Made by a program: the position numbers and the translations under genes | Shown: positions 25,930 through 41,841 of the stretch, piece after piece | Numbering within the stretch: the stretch's first letter is position 1 | Layout: each line of letters starts with the position of its first letter | NCBI GenBank assembly: GCA_973895155.1 | Contig: OZ316895.1 | Coordinates: 23,498,001-23,562,000, forward strand | DNA length: 64,000 bases | Direction of reading: 5' to 3' | Origin: Marsupella aquatica | Lineage: Eukaryota > Marchantiophyta | Notes under the pieces: generated by a model | The model's input: only the letters and a program-made list of their open reading frames with translations | The model's database searches: none | What the model was told of the DNA's origin: nothing

Positions 25930-28010
25930 TTGCATGCATTGATTCCTGAAGAGTTATTGGAATTGTTTTGCATTCAGCATGAAGGATTTGGGGACATTGA
26001 AGGGCCCTGGTATTCAGATTGAATTGGCTAGTGATGCGCCAATCTTTCATAGACCATACCGTTATAGTGACATGGAGAGAGCTCTGATTCAAAGCAAAAC
26101 TCAAGATTTGTTGGAGGTTGGATTGGTGGAGATTTCATATGGGGAGTATGCATCTGCCACAGTGATGCCAGCCAAGAAGGATGTGCATGGCAATTACATA
26201 GATAGGCGCATGTGTGGTGATTACAGACCTATTAATCGCCAGACAAAATCTGATCGATATGCCATGCCCACACCTGAGGAGATCTTTGATGCTGTGGGGC
26301 ATGCAAAGGTTTTCAGTTCATTGGATCTGAGGGCAGGATACCATCAGCTTCCAATTAGGCATGCTGACAGGTCCAAGACAGCATTCTGGGGGATTGATTC
26401 TTATGGCAAAGATCGTTTGTATCAATGGTTATTCTTACCATTTGGGTTGAAGAATGCACCAGCTGAGTTCCAGAGAGTCATGGATTGAATCCTTGCAGGT
26501 TTGGATTTTGTCAGATTATATTGATGATATTTTGGTCTATTCTTCTACTGTGGAAGAACATCAGCAGCACTTGCAGATTGTGTTGGAGAGATTGAGAGCA
26601 CATGGGTTGAAGCTCCATCCTGGCAAGTGTAAGTTCTTCCAAGACCAGATTGAGTATTTGGGCCACACTATATACCCAGGGGGATTGGGTGTACAACAGA
26701 CTAAAGTGGAGGCCATTACACAAATTCCTCATCCTACTGATGTGAGCAGAGTTCGTGCATTCTTGGGATTGGCGAGCTACTATAGGAGGTATGTTAAAGG
26801 ATTTAGCCAGCTTGCTAAACCTTTAACCATACTCACTAAGTTGGATCAGGAATGGACTTGGGGTGATGACCAAGAGCATGCCTTTCAGGAGTTGAAGCAA
26901 AGGTTGGCATCATCCCCTATTTTGAGAAGACCCATTTCAGGCAGACCATTTCAACTACACACTGATTGGAGTGGAGTAGGACTTGGAGCAGTGCTGACTC
27001 AGAAAGATGATGAGGGGAATGAGTTTGTTGTGGCTTATGCCAGTAGATCAAACAATGCAGTAGAGGCTAAGTATAGCTCTTATGAGGGAGAGTATTTGGC
27101 AGCAGTGTGGGCTGTTGCACACTTTCGTTGCTACTTGTTTGGTAACCCCTTTACCTTGATCACTGATCATCAGCCTCTTAAGTGGTTAATGGAGTCTGAC
27201 AAGCTTGCAGGGAAGCTTGCACGATGGGCATTGTTGTTACAGGAGTATGATTTCCAGGTGGTGCATAGGCCTGGAAAAGTGAACTTGGATGCAGATGGAT
27301 TAAGCCGCAATCCATGTACCAGTCAGCAAGATGAGACTGGAGCTAGATGGCATGATAAGTCAGATAAGGAGATGGTGCTAGGATGGCATGCATCTGTCTT
27401 TCTTTGTTGGGTGCCAGCATACAGTGGATCTGTGGACTCTACCTCATTGGATGGAGTGGATGATGAGTCTTCAGATGTGGATGTTGGTGAGGTAACTTCT
27501 GGACAACAAGATATTCACAATGATGTGAGAGTGTTGAAATATCTGCGCAGTGGTTCTATTGTTGGCAGTGTTGATGTCAAGGAACGTGACAGGGTTCTAC
27601 AGAGAGCCAAGAGGTTTCGATGGGAGAGAAACCATCTTTTGAGAGTACTGCATGATGGTAGGATGTTGGTGGTACCAAAACCATCACAACGAGTACATTT
27701 GGTGCGACATGCGCACGAGGAGTTGGGTCACTTTGGTGTGAAGCGCACTTACAGCTTGCTGCAGACACAGTATTGGTGGCGTGGTATGCACACTCATGTC
27801 CAGCAGTTGATAGCTAAGTGTGTGGTATGTGACAGAGTGAGAGCATCATTTAATGCTCCCACTCCCCAGTTGCACCCGTTACCGATCATGGGTTTGGGAT
27901 ATCGTTGGAGTTTGGATTTTGTTGGTCCATTACCTCTTACCCAACGTCATAATCGATATGTTTTGGTCATGGTGGAGCACTTCTCCAAGTGGATTGAGCT
28001 AGTGGCGTAG
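25930..28010 (+). pseudogene. Reverse transcriptase, RNase H and integrase N-terminal half
   Basis: RT covers about 25990-26700, with RMCGDYRPIN, SSLDLRAGYHQ, LPFGLKNAPAEFQRVMD and the catalytic YIDDILVYS box near 26519. RNase H follows (about 26930-27200, starting LHTDWSGVGLGAVL and including TDHQPLKW). The integrase zinc-binding HHCC module is at about 27690-27830, and the catalytic core begins at WSLDFVGPLP (about 27905). Lesions: TAG at 25712 and 25826 in the linker before RT, a frame change near 25925, a TGA at 26486-26488 and a one-base loss near 26520 just before YIDD, and TAG at 28008-28010 inside integrase. Upstream of 26488 and downstream of it the domains lie in different frames. 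Confidence 0.92.
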
Positions 28011-28811
28011 CCAGATAAAGCCAGTGGAGGAGTTGCTGCTACATTTTTGGATTGTGTACTCAGTCATTTTGGAGCACCAACTGAGGTGTTGACTGATCAG
28101 GGAACTGAGTTCCGTGGAGAGTTTGAGAGTTTGTGTGAACAAGCTTTGATTGATCATCGCACTACCTCTCGTGATCATCCTGAGGCAGATGGATTAGCTG
28201 AGAGAGTTGTGCAAACTGTGAAGAGAGGATTGCGTAAGTATGGCTTGCAGGTTGGTCATCTGGGAGATTGGGATCTCCAGCTACCTTGGTTAGCTATGGG
28301 CTATCGTTTCAGTCGGCAAGCATCACTTGCATCCTTCTCACCCTACTTTTTGCTCTATGGTAGAGAGCCAGATTTCCCAACAGCTATTCGTCGTCATGCT
28401 GCACCAGTTGTGAACTTGGATGATCCTGATGTTTGGGTCAAGGTGTGTTCAGAGAGAGCACGGGTATTTCAGAGAGTGATGCCCATGGCTTTTGACAACC
28501 TTGCCATTGCCCAACATCGTGATACTTTGAGGTATGCCACTATTCATGGAGGAGGTTACCGTGCAAGCATTCGACGATTTCATCCTGGTGATTATGTTTA
28601 TTTGCAGCAGACAGCACCCACGACACTTGATGTGACCGCAGACCGGACAATCTTACGTGTGCGTGAAGTGTTGCCTTCTAGTGTCCTGATGTTGGAGGGA
28701 CGCGATGGTATGGTTTGGAAGGATCATGTGCGCAACTGTGCACCATGTCACCTTCCCAACATTGATGGTACAGTAGATCCAAGCTTGGCACATGTTCGTG
28801 CTGGCTTGAAA
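28011..28811 (+). pseudogene. Integrase C-terminal half
   Basis: The same frame as before the TAG at 28008 continues with the rest of the DDE core: LTDQGTEFRGEF carries the second Asp, and HPEADGLAERVVQTVKRGLR the Glu. The following region (YRASIRRFHPGDYVYLQ, VREVLPSSVLMLEGRDG) is the usual Ty3/gypsy integrase C-terminal beta-barrel. No chromodomain is seen; a PHD finger follows instead. Confidence 0.9.
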
Positions 28812-28952
28812 TGTATGTTGTGTGGATCTGCTCAGGGAGTAGCTACTATGTTGATTTGTGATAAGTGTTCTAGAGGATGGCACATGTCATGTTTGACACC
28901 ACCATTGCAGGTGATTCCTAGTGGATCATGGTTGTGTCCTCAGTATCGGTGA
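28812..28952 (+). pseudogene. PHD finger at the C-terminus of integrase
   Basis: A Cys4-His-Cys3-type pattern is readable: CMLC, then CDKC, then HMSC, then WLCP, with CSRGWHMSCL and PSGSWLCP typical of PHD fingers. The last expected zinc-ligand Cys is Tyr in this copy (CPQYR before the TGA). PHD fingers commonly read histone H3 tails. In this position it may play the targeting role that chromodomains play in chromoviruses; that is inference. Confidence 0.8.
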
Positions 28953-29116
28953 AGCCGACTAGTTATCATTTGTGTTCTCTTGGCAGATATGGATTGCAGG
29001 TAGGTGATCGATGGGGCTCACTTGCACCCGGCCTCCTGATCTTCACACCTAAAAAGGTGTATATCAACCTTGTAGAACTCATGGCTAGCTAGAGTTAGGG
29101 GACCTTACTCCCAGCT

Positions 29117-29127
29117 AGGGGGGCGAT
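29117..29127 (+). other. Candidate polypurine tract
   Basis: AGGGGGGCGAT lies directly upstream of TGTGGGTTTTGG, the start of the R2 repeat. A G-rich tract immediately before TG is the usual plus-strand primer arrangement at the start of a 3' LTR, so transcription strategy suggests that the 3' LTR begins at 29128. Confidence 0.6.
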
Positions 29128-29263
29128 TGTGGGTTTTGGACATGTGTGGACATGAGTTCCACTTGTATTCCATTCTCTTGTATTTGTGATGTGGCAGTGT
29201 GACTATGTCTGGATGTATGTGACAAGCGATGTATGTTGTGTAGCGATATGTATGCGCACGACA
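29126..29263 (+). repeat. R2 repeat, copy 1 (138 bp)
   Basis: ATTGTGGGTTTTGGACATG to GCGCACGACA. It repeats 468 bases downstream at 29594-29731. Two bases (GC) separate it from the R1 copy, making the palindrome GACAGCTGTC at the junction. Confidence 0.9.
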
Positions 29264-29265
29264 GC

Positions 29266-29594
29266 TGTCACACCATTCTGAGTAGTGTAGTAGTATGAGT
29301 GCTATTAGAGTATGTACGTTTGGTATGAGTGCTATTGGAGCCGATAAGGTTCTGTCAGGTTTGTGTGAGAGGGTACTTCTCACTTGTGAGGCATTGAAAG
29401 GTCATCTTTCAATGTTGAGCCTTGGAGAGAGAGGAGCTTGAGTGTGGCTATGGTGGCTGTGAGCTCCGCTTGTGTAACGTGGATTCCTTGAGTAGTGCAA
29501 GGTGCGTTGGCTTGACATACGTGTGTGATCGGATCGGTGCGGGATCGATGGGGTATTGTTGACCGGGATCGTTGTGCCGATTGTATGGAGATTA
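29266..29594 (+). repeat. 3' copy of the 329-bp terminal repeat (R1)
   Basis: Matches 19459-19787 without visible differences. It is flanked by R2 on both sides. R1 plus the second R2 (29266-29731) has TGTC...GACA ends and would be a 466-bp LTR, but the 5' end of the element lacks the R2 part. Confidence 0.9.
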
Positions 29595-29731
29595 TTGTGG
29601 GTTTTGGACATGTGTGGACATGAGTTCCACTTGTATTCCATTCTCTTGTATTTGTGATGTGGCAGTGTGACTATGTCTGGATGTATGTGACAAGCGATGT
29701 ATGTTGTGTAGCGATATGTATGCGCACGACA
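29594..29731 (+). repeat. R2 repeat, copy 2, end of the element
   Basis: Second copy of the 138-bp repeat; it ends in CACGACA and is followed by AATG, the candidate target-site duplication also seen before the 5' R1 copy. Confidence 0.9.
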
Positions 29732-29735
29732 AATG

Positions 29736-32084
29736 CATAGTCCACATTTGGATTGAGGCAATATGAAATTTTGCCTCTACTTTTACTAAAACTATTAAAA
29801 TAAAAAATCTCTTCCGCCTTTAAGCATGTTCACACCATGTTATTGAAGGTGTTCTGGGCGTGTTCTGGGCAATAATAGCCCCTCAAAACTTGACCTAAGA
29901 CCCTCCTTTTTAGGGGCATTATGGTCCACAATGTCCACTTACTAGGGCATTACTTTGTAAATCATATTGAGATTGGAGTGTACTTCCTTGCCAGAGTTTT
30001 CTAGCCTTGGAGCTTTCTAGCCTTGGAGCTTGGAGGTGTCGCACTAAGGAGGGTCCCATATCACATGCAACATTTTGGGGTAATAAATACCGCCAAAAAA
30101 AATCATTACCAAAATAAATTTTACTCCTTTCTTTTGGAATATTTCAAATTCATGTTTTGAGACCCAATAAAATTCTTGCTAAAATATATATTACTCCTTT
30201 CTTTTGGAATTTTTCAAATTAGTGTTTTGAAAACCCCATTTTTCCTGATAATGCAAAAGTGTATTAAGAAACACCTGATACTATTTGTATGCTAGAAACT
30301 ATGATTGAAGGACTTAATTTGTGATTCTCTATTGATTGAATGATCATGTCTTGCATTTTTTCTAAATTTTTTTCCATGCCTCGAATGGTGTTTCCACAGA
30401 CATAAATAATGTTTGATTTTATATGCCCTTGCAAATACATCTTACTGGCTGGAAAAATTCATAAGTTACACACATTAATTGAGTATTCATCACACACTAT
30501 TTGTGGATCACCAAAAATAATCTTCCTTATTTTAATTTAGAATAACATATATTTACTCTCACTTTTTATATAGTCTCACACACATTAATTATGGTGATAT
30601 CCTTCAAAATCCTTTGTTCATAAATACTGTGTGTGATACTAATTACGGTAATCAGTGTAGTTTCCGATGTGTCATGTTTTGCTGTGACACCTAGCTGCAT
30701 GCACTTCCCTCTTCAAAAGCAAAGATAACGGGGCAAAATGTGAGAGCAAACAATGGCCTAGACTGGAGGGCCAAGAGCAATTCTTCGCTTGCAACTGTGA
30801 AATATCCGTCGCCATTGTTTTCTGCGAGAATGTTGATAGATTCTTCATCAAACTGAGAATTGTGTTCGAATTGAAATCTCACTGAGTTTCCCACAAAGTG
30901 AGATTGATGATTTGATTGGGTTACCCCACAAGTAAGTATCTCCGGAGAAGGTGATATCGAAGTACAAACAAGTATGCATATGCAGAACCCTGATGGAGAA
31001 TCACTCAGTCTGGTAATTGTTTGTTCATCAGATCATCACCAGGGTTATCTCATTTACACCTTTGTTTGTACTTAGATAGCTCCGTCTCTGGAGAGGGGTA
31101 GCTCATTCCCTAGATGGGGGTACTGCACTTCTTTATGGCTTGAATAATCTTTGAACAGATAGTGTTCCCTTTGCAGCGGGATGAGCACACTCAGCAGAGT
31201 AAAGCAAAGCTTTCCAGCATGTTGCCGACATTGCACACTTCATTTTACTGTTCCGTGGGGCGAGAGGCATTCGTTGTCGTCTCTCCTACAGTAGTGGTAG
31301 TGGGTGCAGCTGGTGGCAACGAGGAGAAACCAGAGTTCCAGACCCGTCTACAAGAGTCATCTGATCATCTCGTAGGACCAACACGATCATGGTATTGGGC
31401 AGAAGCTGGCCGTCTTTAGGCACAATTTGGAGTTGTATGTCGAATTGTCGACCATCTGGCAGGTAGAAGAAGACGACGACCAACAGCTAGAGCCAGTCCA
31501 ACAGCCCAACAGCAACCAAGTAAGTTCAGTTTGGTCATCGTAGAGTACACAACAGAGTAGAACAGGAGGATAAGTTCCAGTAGGGTCTAGCTTCATTATT
31601 CAAAGAGGAGTAGTGGGCATTCTTATCGCACAAGGAGGAGCCAAGGGAAGCAACTTGAGATCGAGAAACTACTGTAGAAACGCTTATTGCCATCGTTCTT
31701 CCAATATCAAGAGCAGAGGATTGCAGAGGAGAAGCAAGAAGACGAGGGACGACATTGTCAAGCCTGTTCTCCAGTTGAAGGCAGAATTACCGTACAGTGG
31801 TAGAGAGCCATTGGACTCCGCAAGCAGAGTTGACACATGCGTTGCAAATTTGAGTCCAACAATGACGCTTCGGGGGCAGCCTTTATAACTCTATCCACTG
31901 TAAACAGAGCCTTCTAATGAGGTTGGGGTAAACCGATGAGCTTCCTTATGCCACGCTTTCTTCCCAACCCATTATTCTAACGATCTCCAACTCCAGCAAA
32001 AACCAGTTTCTTAAACTATAGCAGGTCCGTGCTAGGGTCAGTAGAAGGATTATCCATCGGGTTTGAGTAGTGGGTTTTGAAGAA
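29736..32084. other. Intergenic right of the retrotransposon
   Basis: AT-rich sequence with a short imperfect duplication at about 30112-30240 (ACTCCTTTCTTTTGGAAT repeated) and a dispersed repeat at 30043-30135 similar to 17960-18050. Open frames at 30691-30894 (-), 31162-31419 (+) and 31613-31888 (+) are short and unrecognised. I cannot support a gene here, though part of 31000-32084 may be the promoter of the downstream gene. Confidence 0.4.
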
Positions 32085-32486
32085 ATGGCATCGCCAAAGG
32101 TGCAGTTGATCAGAAAGTATTTTAACCTGATGATGAATTTCGACAGCGAGCCCAGGTCATACGAGGCGATACTGCATAAGGACATGGTGGAGACGGAGTA
32201 CCCAAATCTGCTATCGCCAATCACCCGGAATCGCAGCGCCGAGGAAGGGTTGAAGGGAACAGCTATGGGGAAGCAGTTTCTCAAGTTCCAGAACTTCGCC
32301 ATCCAAAAGGTGTTCGAGTCGAAGGATGCTGTCACTGTGGAGGTGATTTGGAGCGGGGAAGTGACAGCTGATATCGGTCCTCTGAAGACAGATCAGGCCC
32401 TTGAAGCTTTCGTCTGCTACGTCTTCGAGTTCAAAGATGGTCTCATACTCCATCAACGCCATTATGACTGCTTCGGGCCTATTTGA
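32085..32486 (+). CDS. SnoaL/NTF2-like fold protein
   Basis: A single-exon frame of 133 residues starts at the ATG at 32085 and ends TGA. Size and pattern fit the SnoaL-like branch of the NTF2 superfamily: an N-terminal helix (VQLIRKYFNLM), a helix-loop stretch with LSPITRNRSAEEGLKG, then beta strands FAIQKVFESKDAVTVEVIW and FVCYVFEFKDGLILHQRHYDCF. The ending RHYDCF is common in this family. Members are cone-shaped alpha+beta proteins that act as small isomerases, cyclases or ligand binders; the substrate cannot be told from sequence. No signal peptide or transmembrane segment is visible. It stands alone between a retrotransposon and the YY1-like gene. Absence of introns contrasts with the other host genes here and could reflect transfer from a microbe, retroposition or simple intron loss. 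Confidence 0.8.
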   Translation: MASPKVQLIRKYFNLMMNFDSEPRSYEAILHKDMVETEYPNLLSPITRNRSAEEGLKGTAMGKQFLKFQNFAIQKVFESKDAVTVEVIWSGEVTADIGPLKTDQALEAFVCYVFEFKDGLILHQRHYDCFGPI

Positions 32487-35226
32487 AACGTGAATTTCTT
32501 GATTTAAATCAATTGTCAATCAGTTCCTACTCACTGTCTGGTTGTGATTCTCCTTCACATCGGATTCACCTCTATATCAAGGAGGGTCCGTCTCACTTCG
32601 ATTTGTTCTTCATCAGGCAGCCATTTTGCCATCGATGCTGTTGACAAAGATTATTTCGAACGAGGAACTATTTAGAACCGATCTTGGTCATGATTGGTGT
32701 TTCTGTGCTGTGGCTTTTTCGACTGCGTTCGGACTTCTGAGAACACCTTGTCTTCGAAGGATCTCGTGGTACTTGTCCATTGCTAATTTCTTGAGTTATT
32801 GGAACCGCATTGAGGACAGTTCCATTGTAACACTCCCCATGTTTTATAATACCATTAATGAATGAGTATCTTTCTAGAACCTTATTTCCATCCCCCAACC
32901 CCAAAGCGTTGGAGCCAAGGGAGATTGCGGTCTGTACAGTAGAGGTTTATGAGTGGAGTGGACCTCTTCCATTGCACTCTACCGAAACAGTGAGGGCCTC
33001 ATGGTGGTTCCCAATATCAGATACTAATTTTCTTCCCCATATTGAGAGAGAGCAAATAGGAGTGAGTTTTTTCCATGAATGTGGCACTGAGCCTTCTCAA
33101 AGATGTGTTCTTATCTCTTGAGTTGCTGCTCTGAAGGTTTTTGCACATGTTACTCCATAGATTTTGGAAGAATGAAGTGCCCATGTTCTTCCCGAAGAGC
33201 GACATAGCCGTTGGAACCCTATGGGAGCATTTGGAACTTTTGGCCGTATCGAGGCAGGTTTTACCAATAGAGGGGTCATCAAGCAAGTTCATTGATAATT
33301 TTGACCAGCTGCCATCCAGTAGACTCCGGATGTAAGATAAGAGAAACAAAACCCTGACATGTGCCCCCAACTCTGGAATGCCGTTCGGATTTCCTCCCGG
33401 GTAAGAAGCCCATGACCTTACCAGCAATCTTCAGGGTCAAGATGAATCCAAATGAGAGTTCTCACACCGGCATTTTCGTTCCATTGACTCAGTCAGCCAT
33501 AGTTTTATTACTGTACATGAACTCATCGTTTCGTGACGTATGATTACGTTGCATTGCCCTCCAAGTATCTCTCCCAGTATCCCACATTTCCACTATGATC
33601 CGTTGTGTACTGCTGATGTACTACAATGTCACTGTGAGCATCCAGCAATAGTTGCTTTCTAAAGTTCTTCCGATGCTTCTGCTTTCGAGGTTCCAAAAAG
33701 GGAACGTTACTGAGAGAATTAAGTCAGATGGGGGGCTAGGAAACCGTCAAAACGAGTACCCTAGTGATAGAGCGAATGTAACTGTGATCGTCGACGTAGT
33801 GAGCTAGATACGACATTGAGCTAGCCTTTTTCAGGGGAGTAGAGGCAAGGCCGGTCAGGGACTAACCCTGAGGTTTGTCGCCCTACTTCTGATACTAGTG
33901 TAGTAACTAGCGACTGTTTCCTATCAACTGTCAAGTTGGATATTGATGAGCTGAAACACAGTCCGGGTGAAGTTGCATCAGGGGCATGGCCTTTCTCGTA
34001 CCAGGCATGTAGCGCCATTTAAGGCTGAAGATTGTTCCGGCCCTCCCTCTCTACCATCCTCAAAGTTTTTCTGCGATTTCGTGATTGAAATTTTGGTCGT
34101 CCTCAATTCATATGCTCCCTCGATCAATGTCCCAAATGCTCTACTGTAGGTGCTAGACTCCTCTCAAGCACCAGAGGTTGCTCGGCGAACACACAAAAGA
34201 GCTTGGTGTAGATGGCTGAACCACGAATAGGCAGAATCTCAGAGACTAAAGCACTCGCATCTTTATGCCGAATGATAGAGATCGGATGCACTCACTGGCC
34301 AGGGCGTTCCCCTCTCTTCCCTTATCAAATCTTTGGGTGTGCTGCCCGATGCTGGCACATATTTGGGACGAGTTTGCAGCGCTATTTTCTGCCCCGGAAA
34401 GTGCAGGATAACGTGGTTAGGTCCAAACTCGGCATCATTTGCGGGCAAATTTATTCCAGCACAAATTGGTTTCTAGTTCACGAAGTCTGTCGCGGGGAGA
34501 CGAAGACTAGAGTTTCGAGATAAAGTTCAACACCGATTCCGCGGAAAACATTGTTACGAGACGATGATTGCAACAAGGGGCCACAAATCGAACACCTCCT
34601 CCATAAAGAAAAGTCGAATTCAAACTCGGATTGTAAAGAGATTTTTACTACGAGAACATAATTTTCTTCTGTGAATGTCGTAGGAAAGGACCTCAAGCAC
34701 TCCAGACGAAGAAGTGACCCGGCATGATCGTTGGGTGACAGACTATCTACCACATTCATGAAGAAAACGGTAGGGGCTCGAAATGAGCGAGCATAGAAGC
34801 AAAGCATTGGGTAAGAGATCATACACCACAATTTCTGCCAAAGCTGGTATGCACAGTTCCTTCCATCTATGTGTGGGGTAGAGGGATTTGAGCCCCACAT
34901 AAAACCCCTGAAAAATATGCCGACAAAACATTATATCTCTCACCAGTGAAGCTTTCAGCACATATCCCTATGGTGTTCATTCTGCAAGTATCAAGTTGAG
35001 ACGGTGGAAATGACTACACCAAAGTCCCCCGCTCACACTGTCTCGTTTAAAACATAACTACTTGCAGAAGCTAAATCTAACGCCCAACTAATCACTGTTT
35101 TATATGATGAGAAAAGCAATTGCGGGCAGTGATGATGGACACAACTACACTAATGCTCACAATTCACCATCAAGAGCAACTCTTGGAAAGATGCCCAGGC
35201 TAACTTGTCCAATTCCCGGACTAGAT
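32487..35226. other. Intergenic between SnoaL-like and YY1-like genes
   Basis: About 2.7 kb without recognisable coding sequence. The longer open frames (33017-33427 and 34478-34900, both minus) are Ser/Leu-rich with no family resemblance. The part nearest 35226 will include the 3' UTR of the YY1-like gene. Confidence 0.45.
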
Positions 35227-39791
<4,565 letters not shown>

Positions 39792-41840
39792 ACTGACTGT
39801 TGGAGTTCAACGAGCAGGCAAGAAACTTAATTCAAATTCCCAAAAACTATCGCAGCATTGTCATCCCTTGCACATGGGTTCTACGAAAGAGCTTAGAATT
39901 TGCCAAAAGCATGACCACTCCGACCACTGCTAAAAATTCCTTTACATAACACGACACTTAGCCAGTCCATGAAGTAGCTAGCTGGTGTGGTCTCCCAGCC
40001 CACCACCTTAGCTATCTAGTTGTCAATGGACGAATCTAGGAAGTACTTCCTGTTGGACGGAGCTGTCAAGATGCTATGCAGGCACTCTGAGGGGGAACTT
40101 AGTGACCTCGTGACACCTCTCGCGTTTAGTCCTTCGTGGCAAGTGGGTTCTTCTCCGCTGTGCTCTCTCCTAGTCCTCTCGGTAGCTCGATTCCGGTTCG
40201 AGCTCTCCTTCTAATCCTCTAATGAACTTCTGTGCTGCTGTTCCGAGTACAGTCTCTGGAAAGGCCCTACAGAACTGTAGTTCTGAATATGATGAAGATC
40301 TTGCTGCTCAACCGTCTGGGATGGAATCCAGGCAACCATACGTCTGGGATGAAGTTCGGCAGCAGCAACGAGCTTGAGTCAGTGTGAGCGAGCCAGCTAG
40401 ACGGGCAGACCCCTTTCCAGAAATCCCGGAACCTGGACGCTGCAGTTAGGGAGAGATAGATAGAGGATAGATTGAGAGGGTGGATAAGTCATTGCTGCAT
40501 TGTTGTTCTCTATCCACAGCTTCCTCCTTCACCTCATCCATCATCAAACCACCGGCAGCTTGCCTCCTGACAAGTTACACCCTCCTAATCCTCACAATCT
40601 GTCACTCATCCACCGCACCTCACCCCCTCTTTCGCTGTTCCCTTTCCCTCCTCGCCTTTCTCCTCTTCCTCCTCCTCCCCCGCTTCCTTATCGTTAGCTT
40701 TGCTTCATCCCCTTCTCCGCCTTCATTCCTCCCCACAATTCCCATCCACAATTCTAACCCAATCCACTTCATTATTATTACTAATCACGCAGCCTGGAAT
40801 TACGAAGCCACGCTACTTTTTCGTCTTCCTCAGTTCTCCTCTCTCCCCTCTTCGCTCCCCTCTCTGTCACCTTGCTTACCTCGTTTCCTCTTCGTTAGCT
40901 CCAAGTAACAGAGGAGGGAGCTCACACAGAGAACAAACGACACAGGGAGAGTTCGGATAGGAGGGTGGTATCTGTGGAGCCAATGGGAGCAAGTCTAGAT
41001 GAGCTGACGGGGCAGATATGGAGGTAGAGGCACCCGAATTCATAAGGCTCACAGTCGTCCACATTGCCCCTCCTACTACTCTCCTTTGTCATACTCATCA
41101 CCACTTTCGCATTCTCCACCTCTTCCCCAATCCAATCATTACAGTCAGCCCCGTCTGCATATCCCCTGGTAGGAAGGCAACAGACACGCTTGCACTGTTG
41201 CACAGGTCAGAAGCAAGTAATGATAAAAGTAAAGTAAGCAGGCAGGCAGCCTACCCAGGTCCCAGGCCAAGCTGATGATAATAGACGGGCACACACACCA
41301 CAAGCTTCCAAACGGGCAGCATGCCAACAAATCAGAATTGCCTCGTTGGGGTTTGTCTGTTGAGAGCCAGCCAGTGAGTGAGCCAGCCTCATTTTGCCAT
41401 GGAACTGTAGCACACAGCCCATGCAAATTCGGCTAGCTACAGTCCACTAGACCACAGTCCACCAGAGGCCCACAGCGCTGGAGCTAGTGAGCTATAATAA
41501 AAGGGCCTATCTGGCTACTACTGCAATCACTAGAGTGGCTGAGATTTGTAGCTAAGGTGGGGCACTTTACCATCACTTTTTATGGAGTCATTCCATCTTT
41601 ACTTATTTGACAGAAAGCTAAATAAGGTGGGGTGTCTTTTACCTTTGCTTTCCAATTTACTCCTCTTTTCTCTCTTTTTACCTAACTTTATATAGTTTCC
41701 ATATGAGAGGTACTAGAAAAGTAGTTGTGGATTCATCGCAAAGGTTCTTTGGAGATTTTTTAAGATTGGCAGTTACTATATTAGCTTTAGTGTCCTGTCT
41801 TTGAGTATAAATAGAGGTGAGTAGATTCAAGTTGGTTACT
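39792..41840. promoter_or_regulatory. Upstream region of the YY1-like gene
   Basis: Divergent upstream sequence, strongly pyrimidine-rich on the plus strand at 40500-40900 (CTCC and TTCC runs), which gives long but low-complexity open frames. No conserved coding exon is visible. Part is probably promoter and 5' leader of the YY1-like gene. Confidence 0.35.
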
Positions 41841-41841
41841 T

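Larger units (their letters stand above)
19459..29731 (+). mobile_element. Ty3/gypsy-type LTR retrotransposon carrying a DNA methyltransferase and PHD finger
   Basis: Order on the plus strand: terminal repeat, long leader with a tandem 640-bp repeat, gag with two zinc knuckles, aspartic protease, C5-cytosine methyltransferase, reverse transcriptase, RNase H, integrase, PHD finger, purine tract, terminal repeats. RT before integrase identifies the Ty3/gypsy class. The element ends in TGTC and GACA, and the 4-mer AATG sits directly outside both ends (19455-19458 and 29732-29735), consistent with a target-site duplication. Coding frames carry several stops and frameshifts, so this copy is not autonomous. 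The 329-bp repeats at the two ends appear identical by eye, which suggests recent insertion. Confidence 0.93.

Noticed and set aside
24746-28010. In-frame TAG codons as evidence of UAG reassigned to glutamine in this organism
   Set aside because: The host COBRA-like gene and the SET gene both end at TAG at the expected C-terminus, and the retroelement also carries TGA codons and frameshifts, so decay is the simpler reading.
30691-30894. EF-hand-like stretch (ENNGDGYFTVASEE) on the minus strand
   Set aside because: Only one loop-like segment with a weak first ligand, no second hand and no supporting exon structure.
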